The notes: generated by a model from the sequence alone, not told the origin. DNA of 64,000 nucleotides from Bog-793 sp035625025 (GCA_035625025.1 DASPQJ010000040.1:10910-74909); one strand, 5' to 3'. Shown: positions 26,601-36,697, numbered from the stretch's first letter. Translations and numbers: made by a program.

Positions 26601-27031
26601 AACGTCGCGAAACGTCGCTCGAAGTCGGTATCGGACTGGATCTCGTCGAGGACCCGAAGCCGCAGGGGAAGCCCTGCGGCGAGAGGGTGCTCGAGAAGGA
26701 TCCTCTGGGCGAACCCGTGAATCGTCGTCATGGAGGCGTTATCGAGTTCGTGGAGCGCGGACCCCGCCCAGTCTCCTCCTGGGCGAGCCGACTCTCTCAC
26801 GAGCTCGTCGTGGATCCGTTCCCGCAGGTCCGCTGCGGCCGCCTCGGTGAAGGTGATCGCCGCGACCGCGCCGAGGGAAGCGCGCTGCGTCGCCGTCAGC
26901 GCGAGAACCCTGCGGACGAGCTCGCTCGTCTTGCCGGTGCCGGCGCCGGCCTCGACGAAGAGCGTCTCGTCGAGGTTGTCCCGGACGGCGCGCCGCGCCG
27001 AGTCGTCGATCATGGGCGGCGGCTCACTCAT
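23684..27031 (-). CDS. addA: AddA/RecB-like helicase-nuclease subunit
   Basis: The 1115-residue protein begins with a UvrD-type helicase core: Walker A AGAGTGKT near 28-35, ITFTEAAAADLRERIH, Walker B LVDEFQDTDPLQLEIL and the C-terminal motifs TIHAAKGLEFPVVIVAELGG and CYVAMTRARDHL. The C-terminus is a PD-(D/E)XK nuclease (GVVDLCFPEGDRLIVVDYKT). This is the architecture of AddA (RecB-type) for processing double-strand breaks before RecA loading. It starts inside the last codons of addB (8-base overlap). The gene is long and undamaged. Confidence 0.88.
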   Translation of the reverse strand: MSEPPPMIDDSARRAVRDNLDETLFVEAGAGTGKTSELVRRVLALTATQRASLGAVAAITFTEAAAADLRERIHDELVRESARPGGDWAGSALHELDNASMTTIHGFAQRILLEHPLAAGLPLRLRVLDEIQSDTDFERRFATFLDALLDDPDSEVLVAASLAIGVTLGHLRQLASEIDQAWDRHRTPGKSPALTVESLGTDVDAATDRVIDAMRALRGRRESCTNGADTLGELIGRIETDLDRATRLVDWADRLRWLCSIGPWRAGHKGRKEDWKGLDVAEIRAEVAGLDDLRSAHAAKLREAVLDALVLRLGSEAVSAAERRRRSGELCFHDLLVFTRDLLAGDPDVRRAVSTRYSHILVDEFQDTDPLQLEILRLLGQDSAGRAIPGKLFFVGDPRQSIYRFRGAAPEVYAAAMHDLVPSGPVRLTTNFRSAPGIIDWVNGVFAPLFAPADGREAASPTGSGYAPLGPHRRRGSRAPVSILGAAANAKVSAHERREREGADIAAVVVAAVREEWPVETTTETRPVRYGDIAILLTRRTGLSELEAALDAADVPFRVDSTSLVYSSPEVRDLLACLRAVDSAGDEAAIITALRTPMLACGDDDLLRYRRQGGIWSLEESPGVVPDDPVAAALGRLTAIAARRHLLGVVGTLEAVVRDFEVFELAALSRHGREAVRRLRFVVDQARAFAESGGATTAEMLEWMDRQAAGRVRARETAMGEADDAVRILTIHAAKGLEFPVVIVAELGGIQQSPTARKAVLFDAAGRAEVRLRRDVETTGFAPLAEAELVRATEEDLRLCYVAMTRARDHLVVSLRRSTAAERGRPSLAERIASRLEDLGGLWQDASIRAVPRATKARSARSGRPPAPRGPAADPESFARWRAGRAEVTRRAARLTSVAASELAALVGRDSWAAPVPWSTGEDEPADQARWKSRRAATAIGRAVHGVLQRADLAGDIRLDELARDEAFREGCADRVDEVAALARSAFATPIVVAAAAARNRWRELPVTVPVEGGVLEGVVDLCFPEGDRLIVVDYKTDLLPSAAAVPASARRYRMQAGAYALALATALARPVDRVVFVFLAPPDGAVEYEVADLGDAVADARRALAAAMAGPAVA

Positions 27032-30000
27032 CGGTCGTCTCCGGCTCGACGAGGTTCACGTAGCTCGTGAGCACGGGTGCGGCGCGGGCCACCCTCCAGA
27101 GCACGTCACGTTCGACGGGGCAGATGGTGTCGAAGTCGCACCAGCGGCAGTGCTCGAACGATTCCTGCTGGCGCGCGCCGGGACGGAACGGGAAGCAGCC
27201 TGATTCAACCGTTCCGGCGAGCACGGACAGGACCTCCTGGGTGCGCGCGATGGTCCCGCCGTCGAGCTCGATCGCGACCTCCTCGTCTGGTTCGTCCACG
27301 AACCGGTAGCTCGCCCGCACAGGGACGCCGGGTTCGTCCGACACCAGTGCGGCGCGCGCCGCGAGGGCGTAGATAGGGAGCTGGAGATGACGGCCACCGT
27401 CGACCGGGTCGACGACTATCCCCTTGTACGACGCCGCCTTGCCCGTCTTGTAGTCGATGACGTCGAGCGCCCCGTCCGATCGTCGATCGACGCGGTCGAT
27501 CTTGCCCCGGAAACTGAGCTTCCTGTCCCCGACGGTGAAATCGACCGGCGGCGCTGCGGAAGTGCCGAACGACCATTCGACGGTGATCGGCTTCGCCCCA
27601 CGCCTTTGGCGCGACTCGGCGTCGCGGGCCCGTTCCGCCTCGAGCTTGTCCAGGAGCTCGCGACGGGTCCTCATCCAGAGGATCCGCTTGCCCGTCCGGC
27701 CGAGACGCTCGTAGCGATCGCAGACCTCCGTCGCGATGTCCCAGAGACGCGCCGCGGCCCCGGCTGGATCGAGGTCATTCGTCTGGGGGAGGCCGATGAC
27801 CTCTCGCATGTACCGTTCGAGCACCTCGTGAGCGATTTGACCGCGATCGCGGGGGTCGATCTCGGTGCGACGCTCGGGCGCGTCGATCACCTCGCAACGG
27901 AGTTCGTGGCCGAGGAAGTACCGGAACGGACAGACGGCGAACTCTTCGAGCGTGGTCGGCGACAGGACGCTGCCGACGAGGCCGTCAGCGCCCGCCCCGT
28001 CCTCCAGCCGCCCGGCGAACCGACCAAATGAACGCGCACCTCGGGCGGCGGCAGCCCGGCTGCCGGACGCCAGATGGGGTGAGGCGGCGACGAGGAAGGA
28101 CACGACCTGGTCGTGACGGGACGCGGAAGTCGCGATGAAGGCCGCACTCACGACCTCGCCCTCGCCGATCGCGGGGACTGACCCGACCGCCACCGACTCC
28201 AGCGCCCCGACCGAACTCGCGACGCGCCGCGTGGGGGTGTCGCGGCCGACGAATCGGGAACGAATCCGGGCCCGTCCGTCGCGGGAGTCCCGATCTCGTC
28301 GCGTCAAGACCGTCCGTGCCGCGCCGGAAAGAGCAACAAAGAGGAGGCGGCGGTCCCGTTCGACCGCCTTGCCCGGCGTCGCGGCCTCGAGTCCCACCGT
28401 CTCGCGTTCTTCGGTGGACAGAACCGCACTCGCATGCGCCCGGCGCGGCAATTCGCCCTCGACACACCCGAGCACGACGGCAAGGTCGAGCTCGAGGCCC
28501 GTCGCCGCATCGAGCGGACCGACGATGATTCCCGACGACAGTCGGCCTGTCGGCGGTGCGGGACGGTCCAGCGCGCTGACGAGCGCCCGCGAGAACCGGG
28601 TGAGATCGGGGCGAGCGTCGACACCGTCGAGCACCTCGAGCTCGACCAGCGCGTCGGCGATAGCCGCCCCGAGACGGTCGTCGGTCTCGTCGCTCGCCAG
28701 GGGTTCGTCTCTGCCCCCGAGATAGCGGGTGAGCACGGCTCGTGACCACTCGACGAAACCGGACCAGCTGCGCAGCTCCGCGGCCGCGCGGCATGTCGCG
28801 TCGAGCTCTTCGACGAACGCCTGCAACTTGACAGACGCGGCGAGGACGCGCTCGGAACGCTCGAGGCGCGTCCGCGAGCTCACCGAGCACTCTGGCCCCC
28901 CCAACAGGCTCTCCTCTCCGAGCGCGCGTCGGCTCTCCTCGGCGAGCGCGTCCAGGTGCCTTCGCCACTCGGCGGCGGTGCCGCCCACGATCCCTGAGAG
29001 GCGCGAAACCCGCTCCCAGTCTCCGACGGGGGTCGCGGTCCCGTCCCCCTGGCGTATCGGCACCGAGCGAAGCCAGGCCATGACGGCGGCGCGTTCGAGT
29101 CCCGAGATCGCGAGATCAAGGAGACCGAAGAGGAAGCGCGCGGTCGATGAGTCGGCAACCCGGTCAGGTGAGGGACCATTCCAGGCGATCCCGGCCTCGC
29201 CGAGAGTCGTCGCGATCAGACGCAGGTACGGGTCCCGCGACGCGAACAAGAGCGCCACGCGCTCTGGCGCGCCGCCCGCGGCGAGATGCTCGAGCACGAG
29301 GCGGACGGCGGCACGCGTCTCGGACTCGGCATCGGGAGCCACGAGACTGTCCTGCGCGCCGATCGGACTGTCCGGGTCGGCCTCCGTTGCTGCCAGGAGC
29401 GCGGGGCCGACGACAGCGAAACCTTCCCCGGCGAGGGTCTCGCCCAATCGTCGGCTCGGTGCGTCGGCGGCACCATCGGAAACCACCCCGAGCTGGACCT
29501 CAACTTCGCTCGCCTCGGCGACCGCCCCCAGCAGGCGAACTTCGGCGGGACGCATCCGTTCGGGAAGATGGATGACGAGACGATCCCAACCGCGCCCCGA
29601 CCGACCGCTGCGGATTTCGTCCACGGCGGCGTCGACCAGATCGACGTCGTCGAACCAACGTTCGCGGAGTCGTTCCCGCATCGACGCACACAACACCGAG
29701 AGATCCGCGCCGCGGGGACTCGCCGACGCAAGGCGCGCCAACCCGACCGCACCGAGCTGGCGAACCTCCTTGTAGACGTCGACGAGCTCCTGCTCCGTCG
29801 AGGGGTGTTCGGCGACGGCGGCAAGGAACGCCGGATGGTCGCGCAGCGCGGAACGCGCGGCAGACCCGAGCGCGGCACGGCCGAGGGGACGGCGGCCTTC
29901 CCGCCGGCAGGCTGGGCCGCCGATCTCTGCGGCAAGGTCGGCTAGCACGAGAAAGCGGACGTTGACGAGACCGCGCGCGCCGCCCGGACGAATTCGGGCC

Positions 30001-30167
30001 GCCAGCCGGTGTCGCAGCGCGCGAGCTGCTCGTGCCGACGGAGCGACAACGGTGACCGCTGCGGACGGATCTCCTCGCTGGAATGCGTCGACGGAACCGG
30101 CGAGCGCGTCGAAGGCGGGTGTCCCGACGCGGACAAAGCGCAAGCTCCCCGGCACCCCGGCGAGCAT
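27024..30167 (-). CDS. addB: AddB-like PD-(D/E)XK nuclease subunit with iron-sulfur cluster
   Basis: ATG 30167 gives 1047 residues starting MLAGVPGSLRFVRVG; longer frames upstream belong to the cysH relic. The N-terminal half is an inactivated helicase-like scaffold. The C-terminal nuclease has SPTTLEEFAVCPFRYFLGHE, IDRVDRRSDGALDVIDYKTG and then HCRWCDFDTICP. The four cysteines (FAVC, HC, WC, IC) match the AddB-type 4Fe-4S staple that flanks the nuclease. It pairs with AddA to resect DNA ends. The two genes overlap by eight bases. Confidence 0.85.
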   Translation of the reverse strand: MLAGVPGSLRFVRVGTPAFDALAGSVDAFQRGDPSAAVTVVAPSARAARALRHRLAARIRPGGARGLVNVRFLVLADLAAEIGGPACRREGRRPLGRAALGSAARSALRDHPAFLAAVAEHPSTEQELVDVYKEVRQLGAVGLARLASASPRGADLSVLCASMRERLRERWFDDVDLVDAAVDEIRSGRSGRGWDRLVIHLPERMRPAEVRLLGAVAEASEVEVQLGVVSDGAADAPSRRLGETLAGEGFAVVGPALLAATEADPDSPIGAQDSLVAPDAESETRAAVRLVLEHLAAGGAPERVALLFASRDPYLRLIATTLGEAGIAWNGPSPDRVADSSTARFLFGLLDLAISGLERAAVMAWLRSVPIRQGDGTATPVGDWERVSRLSGIVGGTAAEWRRHLDALAEESRRALGEESLLGGPECSVSSRTRLERSERVLAASVKLQAFVEELDATCRAAAELRSWSGFVEWSRAVLTRYLGGRDEPLASDETDDRLGAAIADALVELEVLDGVDARPDLTRFSRALVSALDRPAPPTGRLSSGIIVGPLDAATGLELDLAVVLGCVEGELPRRAHASAVLSTEERETVGLEAATPGKAVERDRRLLFVALSGAARTVLTRRDRDSRDGRARIRSRFVGRDTPTRRVASSVGALESVAVGSVPAIGEGEVVSAAFIATSASRHDQVVSFLVAASPHLASGSRAAAARGARSFGRFAGRLEDGAGADGLVGSVLSPTTLEEFAVCPFRYFLGHELRCEVIDAPERRTEIDPRDRGQIAHEVLERYMREVIGLPQTNDLDPAGAAARLWDIATEVCDRYERLGRTGKRILWMRTRRELLDKLEAERARDAESRQRRGAKPITVEWSFGTSAAPPVDFTVGDRKLSFRGKIDRVDRRSDGALDVIDYKTGKAASYKGIVVDPVDGGRHLQLPIYALAARAALVSDEPGVPVRASYRFVDEPDEEVAIELDGGTIARTQEVLSVLAGTVESGCFPFRPGARQQESFEHCRWCDFDTICPVERDVLWRVARAAPVLTSYVNLVEPETTDE

Positions 30168-30266
30168 ACGGCTCGGTTGCGACGGCGCGTGGCGGCCGAT
30201 GAACTCCCCCCAGGCCGTGGAGCTGGCGATGTTCGCGGGAGGATCGGCCGACGTCCCGGCCGGTGA

Positions 30267-30936
30267 GAGGTGCAGCCCGCACTCCGTCTTGTCGCCGTCC
30301 GGCCCGCGCCGCCCCGAGGTCCTCCCTCGGGGGGGCGATCGGCCGGGTCGTTCGAGCACCTCCGATCGACACGCAGCCGGCCGCGTTGAGCGGGTGGCGC
30401 GGGAGGAGATGGTCCCCGACATAGCGGTCGACGTCCGCGTCGGTCCACATCGCCATGGGGTTGACCTTCACGAGTTGCTTCGCCGGTTCCCAGACGACGA
30501 CGGGGCACCGGCCCGCTCGGGCGTGTCGACACGCTTCAGCCCGGTGATCCACGCGGCCCTGCCGGTAAGCGCGCGCGAGCGGAGCGACCTGGCGCATCTC
30601 GTGACAACGCGGGTCCCACTGGGGCGCCCGGCGGGCCCGATCCCCGGTTCCACGACCGTGAGCTGCAGGCCGTAAAGACGTTCGATCTGTCGCACGTACG
30701 AGATCGTCTCGGAGAAATGAAAGCCGGTGTCGCGGAAGACACCTCAACAGCCGGATCGGCGCGCACCGCCAGATCGATGAGAACGCAGTCTTGGAACGAG
30801 AAGGCGACGACGACGTCGCCGCCGAATCGTCCGACCGCCACCGGCGGATCTCCGGTGCGCTCGCTCCGTCGAGCTCTTGCCCGACTTCGGCGATCTCGTC
30901 TTGGAGCGCGCCTGGCGCACAGGCCTCGCCGGCCAA
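30267..30936 (-). pseudogene. cysH: Broken cysH, (phospho)adenylylsulfate reductase
   Basis: Minus-strand pieces in changing frames read LQDEIAEVGQELDGASAPEI, GRFGGDVVVAFSFQDCVLID, VFRDTGFHFSETISYVRQIE, RAAWITGLKRVDTPERAGAP, LVKVNPMAMWTDADVDRY, LPRHPLNAAGCVSIGG and KTECGLH. The order is that of CysH, which reduces activated sulfate to sulfite. There are at least four frame changes. In addition the cysteine of the usual SIGCxPT block is replaced (SIGGART) and the CC pair is reduced to RC, so the cluster ligands of the APS-reductase type are lost; these are substitutions, not indels. The catalytic ECGLH survives. I infer true decay. Confidence 0.8.
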
Positions 30937-31179
30937 CTCGCGTTCCGCGACAGCCGGGATCTCCTAGGCGGATTCCATGACGAGATCGACGCTAGTGCGA
31001 CGCCTGACGGACCCGGCCGCGCCGCCTGCGGGACGACCGCGTCGGTGCGGAGCGGTTCACCGAACGGAGCAGCGATGGATGCCGGAAAAGGGCCGGCTAT
31101 GCCGAATTGAGTCGATACCCCGCACTTCTTCGCCCGAGGCGACAGTCGAATGGCCGCCGACGGGACTAGCTTCGCCGTA

Positions 31180-31911
31180 ATGGCACGCACCCCGTTCGTC
31201 GATGGCATCGACCCGGACCAGGTTCCCCGGCACATCGCGGTCGTCATGGACGGCAACGGACGTTGGGCGACGCAGCGCGGATTGGAGCGAACCGCGGGCC
31301 ACGCCGCGAGCGAAGAGGCCCTCGTCGACACGGTCGACGGAGCTCTCGAGCTCGGCGTGGAGTGGTTCACCGCGTACGCGTTCTCGACTGAGAACTGGCG
31401 CCGCCCCCCCGACGAAGTGCGTTTCCTCATGAACTTCAACGAAGGGATCCTGCTTCGCAACAGAGACGAACTGAACGCCAAGGGCGTGCGAATCCGAATC
31501 GCGGGCCGCAGGGACTGGCGTGTCCCGCGTCGACTGCTGCGCTATATAGACGACGCGGAGGCGCTCACCGCCGAGAACACGCGGATGACCTTCACGATCT
31601 GCTTCAACTACGGGGGCCGCGCCGAGATAATCGACGCCGTCCGAGCCCTGGTCGCGGAGGGCGTCCCGGCCAGCAAGATCGATGAACGCCGGTTCCGCTC
31701 CCACCTGTACTTCCCCGACATGCCCGATCCGGATCTCATCATCCGCACCTCGAGCGAATATCGGATCTCCAACTTCCTGCTCTGGGAACTCGCCTATTCC
31801 GAGCTCGTCTTCACCGACGTCCTCTGGCCGGACTTCCGCCGCGACGACCTCTTCGCGGCGGTACGCGAATACCAGCATCGGGAGCGCCGCTACGGGGGGA
31901 TAGACCGATGA
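31180..31911 (+). CDS. uppS: Isoprenyl (undecaprenyl-type) diphosphate synthase
   Basis: A cis-prenyltransferase that makes the lipid carrier for peptidoglycan and other wall polymers. HIAVVMDGNGRWA carries the catalytic Asp and the DGNGRWA signature, and AYAFSTENWRRP and RTSSEYRISNFLLWELAYSE are the other conserved blocks. ATG 31180 gives 243 residues; ATG 31150 would add ten. Neither has a Shine-Dalgarno sequence, and TAGCTT lies seven bases before 31180, so a leaderless mRNA is possible. Actinobacterial homologues make C50 or shorter chains, which cannot be told here. Confidence 0.95.
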   Translation: MARTPFVDGIDPDQVPRHIAVVMDGNGRWATQRGLERTAGHAASEEALVDTVDGALELGVEWFTAYAFSTENWRRPPDEVRFLMNFNEGILLRNRDELNAKGVRIRIAGRRDWRVPRRLLRYIDDAEALTAENTRMTFTICFNYGGRAEIIDAVRALVAEGVPASKIDERRFRSHLYFPDMPDPDLIIRTSSEYRISNFLLWELAYSELVFTDVLWPDFRRDDLFAAVREYQHRERRYGGIDR

Positions 31912-32058
31912 GCGCACGAGAATCGACGACCGAACCGGCGGAGGCTCGGTATCACCGATGAAGCAAGGTCGGCCCCACGGGGAAACCGGCTCGCCCTTCC
32001 CGATCGGCAGCGCCGGAACGGCTCCCTTCAGCGACCGCATCCTCGGGACCTAGGACCA

Positions 32059-32790
32059 GTGGCGAACTACCGCGACACCGGAGTGGTCCTCCGAACGATC
32101 CGACTCGGCGAAGCAGACCGGATCGTCACCATCGTCACGCCTGAACACGGCAAGGTGCGAGCCGTGGCGAAGGGCGTCCGCAAGGTGAAAAGCCGCATCG
32201 GGGCGCGTCTCGAACCACTCACCCACGTCGACATGATGTGTTGGCGGGGCCGAGATCTCGACATCGTGACCCAAGTCGAGGTGCTCGACGTCTTCCGAGG
32301 AATCCGTTCCGATCTCGCTCGCCTCGGACCAGCGATGTCGATGCTCGAGATCGTCGACCAGGTCACCGTCGACCGTCAGGGTTCGCCGGAGCTCTACACC
32401 TTGCTCGTCGGCGCACTGCGCAGCCTCGAGGTCACCGCGTCGCCCGTCACCCTGGCGGCGTTTTGCCTGAAGCTCCTCATCGTCGAGGGCGTCGGACCAG
32501 TCACCGACTCGTGCGCTCATTGCGGCACCGTCGGACCCCTCGTCGCCTTCGACGCCGGAGAGGGCGGCTTTTTGTGCCACTCCTGCCGCCGGGGACAGGC
32601 GGTGTCGCCCGAGGTCGTCGCGCTTGCCCGACGCATCTGTTCGGGCGGGCTCGCCCGGGTCCTCGCCGAACCAGACGGGCCGGCGATCGAGGCGTTGGAG
32701 CGGATCGCGACCTCGGCCGTCGAACACCACCTCGACCGGCGGCTGCGCACGACGCGTCACCATCTCGTCGAAGAGACAACGCCGGCATAG
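32059..32790 (+). CDS. recO: DNA repair protein RecO
   Basis: The 243-residue protein has an N-terminal OB fold (ANYRDTGVVLRTIRLGEADR) and a zinc finger with C152, C155, C173 and C176 (CAHC, CHSC). RecO anneals single strands and, with RecR, loads RecA on SSB-covered gaps. GTG start. The uppS/recO/glyS neighbourhood is typical of actinobacteria, where era often sits with it as well; here era is 10 kb away and broken. Confidence 0.93.
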   Translation: MANYRDTGVVLRTIRLGEADRIVTIVTPEHGKVRAVAKGVRKVKSRIGARLEPLTHVDMMCWRGRDLDIVTQVEVLDVFRGIRSDLARLGPAMSMLEIVDQVTVDRQGSPELYTLLVGALRSLEVTASPVTLAAFCLKLLIVEGVGPVTDSCAHCGTVGPLVAFDAGEGGFLCHSCRRGQAVSPEVVALARRICSGGLARVLAEPDGPAIEALERIATSAVEHHLDRRLRTTRHHLVEETTPA

Positions 32791-32854
32791 GTCAAATCAC
32801 AGGGTCTCGAATGCCAGACGCTCTGCGTCCGGCATTCGGCGACTTCGACGCGGG

Positions 32855-32860
32855 TATCCT
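32855..32860 (+). promoter_or_regulatory. -10 element of a likely leaderless glyS promoter
   Basis: TATCCT, six bases, then the ATG of glyS. There is no Shine-Dalgarno sequence. Transcription should start at or next to the A of the ATG. No canonical -35 is visible. Confidence 0.45.
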
Positions 32861-32866
32861 CGGGGC

Positions 32867-34207
32867 ATGTCGGAGCAAAGTCCCACATCTGACCGCGTCC
32901 CCGAGGAGAATTCTGGGCGGTTTGATGCCATCGTCAACCTCGCCAAGCGACGAGGTTTCGTCTTCCCCTCGGCCGAGATCTACGGCGGCATCCGCTCGAC
33001 TTACGACTACGGACCCCTCGGCGCGCTGATGCTGAGGAACGTGAAGGAGGCCTGGTGGCAGGCGATAGTGCGCCAGCGCGACGACGTCGTGCCCATCGAC
33101 TCCGCGATCATCACGAACCCGAAGGTTTGGGAGGCGTCCGGCCATCTCGAGACGTTCGCCGATCCGCTCGTCGACTGCCGGTCGTGCCGTGAACGCTGGC
33201 GGGCGGACGAGATCGGTGGCGTCTGCCCGAACTGCGGTTCTACGAACCTCACCGAAGCTCGGCCGTTCAACCTCATGTTCAAGACCTTCGTCGGCCCGGT
33301 AGACGATGAGTCCTCGGTCGCCTACCTGCGCCCCGAGACCGCCCAGGGGATGTTCCTCAACTTCGTAAACGTGATGACGACGATGCGCCGCAGGCCCCCC
33401 TTTGGGATTGCCCAGCTCGGCCGCGGCTTTCGCAACGAGATCACCCCCGGGAACTTCGTCTTCCGCACCCGTGAGTTCGAGATGATGGAACTGGAGTTCT
33501 TCGTCCCCCCGGCCGACGCCGCCCAGTGGTTCACGTACTGGTGCGAGGAGCGGCTCTCTTGGTACCAGAAGCTTGGGATCGCGAAAGACCGTCTGCGTTT
33601 CTACCAGCACCGCCGCGAAGAACTGTCGCACTACTCCGCGGCGACGACGGACATTGAGTTCCTCTTCCCTTGGGGCTGGGGCGAGCTCGAGGGCATCGCC
33701 AACCGAACCGACTTCGACCTGAAGGCGCACAGCGCGCACTCCGGCGTCCGTCTCGAGTACTTCGACCAGGCGACCGGCGAGCGCTATACCCCGCACGTGA
33801 TCGAGCCGTCAGCCGGCGCGACGCGGGCGATGATGGCCTTTCTCCTCGCGGCCTACGAGGAGGACGAGATCGGGGGCGAGCGCCGGACGGTGCTGCACCT
33901 CCATCCGAAACTCGCACCGTTCCAGGTCGCCGTGCTCCCCCTGTCGAAGAAGGAACCGCTCGACGCCCTCGCCCACGAGGTGTTGGGCCGCTGCCGGGCC
34001 GCGTTGATGTGCGATTACGACGACACGCAGTCGATCGGACGGCGCTACCGGCGCCAGGACGAGATCGGCACGCCCTTCTGCGTCACCGTCGACTTCGACA
34101 GCTTGGAGGACAACGCCGTCACGATCCGCGAACGAGACTCGACTCTGCAGGCCCGGGTTCCGATCGAGAACGTCGTCGTCGAGCTGCAGGAGCGAATCCG
34201 GTCCTGA
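32867..34207 (+). CDS. glyQS: Glycine--tRNA ligase (homodimeric)
   Basis: The 446-residue class II synthetase of the alpha2 type charges tRNA-Gly. Motif 1 includes GIRSTYDYGPLGALMLRNVK; motif 2 GRGFRNEITPGNFVFRTREF; the C-terminal anticodon-binding domain starts near VAVLPLSKKE. A cysteine block (CRSC, CPNC) forms a zinc-binding insertion seen in this family. ATG 32867 is chosen because the upstream extension is unrelated to GlyRS. Confidence 0.97.
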   Translation: MSEQSPTSDRVPEENSGRFDAIVNLAKRRGFVFPSAEIYGGIRSTYDYGPLGALMLRNVKEAWWQAIVRQRDDVVPIDSAIITNPKVWEASGHLETFADPLVDCRSCRERWRADEIGGVCPNCGSTNLTEARPFNLMFKTFVGPVDDESSVAYLRPETAQGMFLNFVNVMTTMRRRPPFGIAQLGRGFRNEITPGNFVFRTREFEMMELEFFVPPADAAQWFTYWCEERLSWYQKLGIAKDRLRFYQHRREELSHYSAATTDIEFLFPWGWGELEGIANRTDFDLKAHSAHSGVRLEYFDQATGERYTPHVIEPSAGATRAMMAFLLAAYEEDEIGGERRTVLHLHPKLAPFQVAVLPLSKKEPLDALAHEVLGRCRAALMCDYDDTQSIGRRYRRQDEIGTPFCVTVDFDSLEDNAVTIRERDSTLQARVPIENVVVELQERIRS

Positions 34208-34289
34208 ACCCGTCGGCCGACCCGGCCCGACTCGGAAGGCCCCGCCAGCCGGAGCTGGGCGGAAGGGTGCGATGGCATCAATTCGCCGG

Positions 34290-34750
34290 ACAGGGGGCCG
34301 CGGCGAGACGATCGCCCGACGAGCTGGAAAAGAGTGAAAGCACCAAGCAGGCGAGAAGAGTTGGCCTCGACCAGGGTTGTCGGGTTCTCGCCGTCGGTGC
34401 CCCGGCGGACTGGTCGTTCGACGATCCGCCGGTCGGGGTCGCCGTCGCGCCGCGGAGCGCTCCTTTCGGCCCGAACGAAACGGTGAACCTGGTCCGACTG
34501 AGATGACGATCGTCTTCGCCCGCGGCTCCCAGTCCCTCGCGGCAACCCTCGGCGCCGGCGGCGATGCGGGAACAAGGCCCGTGACGCCGTGGATCTCTGG
34601 CCGGCCCGGGCCAGCGGCCACTTGAGCGATCTGGCTGACGGAACCGTGCGCCGGGCCGGACTCGCACTCGGACTCGTCGACAACGAGGTGGCGGCAGTGG
34701 ACTCCGACTGGTCCGGACTCCGCTTCGAGCGGCGGCGCGAGCGGCCCTGA
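34290..34750 (+). pseudogene. Broken DUF3052-like gene
   Basis: The pieces read VLAVGAPADWSFDDPPVG in one frame, TIVFARGSQSLAATLGAGG in a second, and WPARASGHLSDLADGTVRRA with GLALGLVDNEVAAVDSDW and SGLRFERRRERP in the first frame again. As remembered, DUF3052 proteins (about 130-150 residues) run GAPxxF..., a strand with two or three hydrophobics and FA, then WPK-ASG...DL, and end VGLALGLVDxKVCAVDxTWSGLxF. The usual Cys is Ala here. An in-frame stop near 34504 and at least two frame changes break it. The function of the family is unknown. Confidence 0.6.
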
Positions 34751-34783
34751 ACCCGGCTGCGTCCAAGGCACGCGTCAAACGGG

Positions 34784-34789
34784 TACCGT
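34784..34789 (+). promoter_or_regulatory. Candidate -10 element before dnaG (leaderless)
   Basis: TACCGT lies seven bases before the dnaG GTG and no Shine-Dalgarno sequence is present. Spacing matches the other leaderless candidates in the window. The match to TANNNT alone is weak evidence. Confidence 0.35.
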
Positions 34790-34796
34790 CCGGACC

Positions 34797-36697
34797 GTGG
34801 CAATTCCCGACGAGGACGTCGCCCAGGTCCGGGCCGCGACGGACCTCGTCGCTCTGATCGGCGAGCGGACCGCCCTCAAGCGAGTAGGTCGGCGCTTTGT
34901 CGGACTCTGTCCGTTCCATGCCGAGAAGACAGGCTCGTTCAGCGTCAACGCCGAAGAGGGTCTCTACTACTGCTTCGGCTGCCAGGCCTCGGGCGACGCC
35001 ATTAGCTTCGTGCGGGCGACCGAGGGGGTCGACTTCGTCGAGGCCGTCGAGCGGCTCGCCAATCGCGCGGGAATCACGATCCGGTTCGACGACGACCGCG
35101 ACCGGAACGAGGAACGCAATCGGCGACGGGAGCTGCTCGCGGCGATGACCGCAGCCGTCGACTTCTACCACGACAGACTGCTCACCCACCCCGACGCGGG
35201 ACGGGCGCGCCAGTACCTGCGCTCACGCGGGTACGACGGCGAGATCGTCCGCAAGTTCCGGCTCGGCTACGCCCCGGCGGGTTTCGACGAGCTCGTCCGG
35301 GCGCTCCGCCTGCCGGGAGCGGTGCTCCGAGAAGCGGGGCTCGCTTACGAAAACGAGCGCTCCCGTCTCCAGGACGCCTTCCGGGAACGGGTCATGTTCC
35401 CGATCTTCGACCCCGGCGGCCAGGCGATCGCCTTCGGTGGCCGGATCCTTCCCGACGCACTTCGTGCCTCGGATCGAGAACCGGGGCCGAAGTACAGGAA
35501 CTCCCCCGAGTCGGCCATCTACTCGAAGCGCCGCACGCTCTACGGTCTGAACTGGGCTAAGGGCGACATCGCCCGCGCGCACGAAGTCGTCGTGTGCGAG
35601 GGATACACCGACGTCATCGGCTTCCACGTCGCCGGCGTGCCCCGGGCCGTCGCGACGTGCGGCACGGCCCTCACCGAGGACCACTTCCGCCTCCTCGCGC
35701 ACTTCGCCAAGAAGATCGTGCTGTGCTTCGACGCCGACGCCGCCGGACAAGCGGCCGCGGCGCGCCTTTACCAATGGGAGAAGCGCCACGAGCTCGAACT
35801 CGCTGTCGCCGAACTGCCCGTCGGCTCGGACCCAGGAGAACTGGCACAGGGCAATCCCGCGGCGCTCGCCGCGGCCGTCGAACATGCCCAGCCATTCCTC
35901 GGGTTCCGAGTCGAACAGGCCCTTGGCGCGCACGACCTGCACACGCCCGAGGGCCGCAGCCGGGCGGCCGAGTCTGCCGTCTCGGCCATTGCCGAGCACC
36001 CGAACGAGCTCGTCCGCGACCAGTACCTCATCGGCGTGGCCGACCGGACCCACGTCGATCCGGTGCAGCTGCGTGAACTGCTCGTCGAGGTTCAGTCCCG
36101 ACCGCAGCCAGATGTCGACGCGCCCAGCACGGGACCCAGCCAGCGCCGAGATGACGACCGGGGTTCCGACGTCGACCCCTCGCGCCGGACGTCCCGGCGG
36201 GCGTCGGAGTCGCGTTCCGAGCTCCGGGCGGGACGCGACGCTCTCATCCTCACGCTCGACCGAGCCGACGAGGTCCGCCCACTTTTCGATGAGGTGCTGT
36301 TCGTCGACCCAGTGCAACGCAACGCTTATCGCGCTCTCACCGCTGCGGCGAGCCTCGCCCAGGCGATCGAGCGGGCAGACCCGGAAGCCAGCGACCTGCT
36401 TCGTCGTCTCGCCGTCTCCGAGGGGCCCGACGAGCTCGACGTCACCGGCACCTATATCGAGCTCGTCCGGACGGCTTCCGAGAAGGTGCTGCGGGAGTTC
36501 GAGGCCGAAGGGCGCGTCGCCGAGCAGGAAGGCAGGAGCGAGGACGTCGTCGCCGTGCTGACCACGGGCGCTTGGTTGCGGACCGAACTCGAGATCCTAC
36601 GGGACCCGCTCGTTCGTCCTGGTGGAACGTCGAGCGCAGAGGACGCCGCGAAACGGTTGGTAGCGTGGCTCACGCAACGCCAGCAGGAGGCAGCGGG

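Noticed and set aside
30168..30422. An 85-residue N-terminal extension of the AddB-like protein
   Set aside because: It lies in the cysH relic frame (contains KTECGLH) and is not AddB-like; ATG 30167 is the better start.
31909..32055. Two short open frames (17 and 31 codons) between uppS and recO
   Set aside because: No ribosome site, no domain, and too short to support; more likely spacer.
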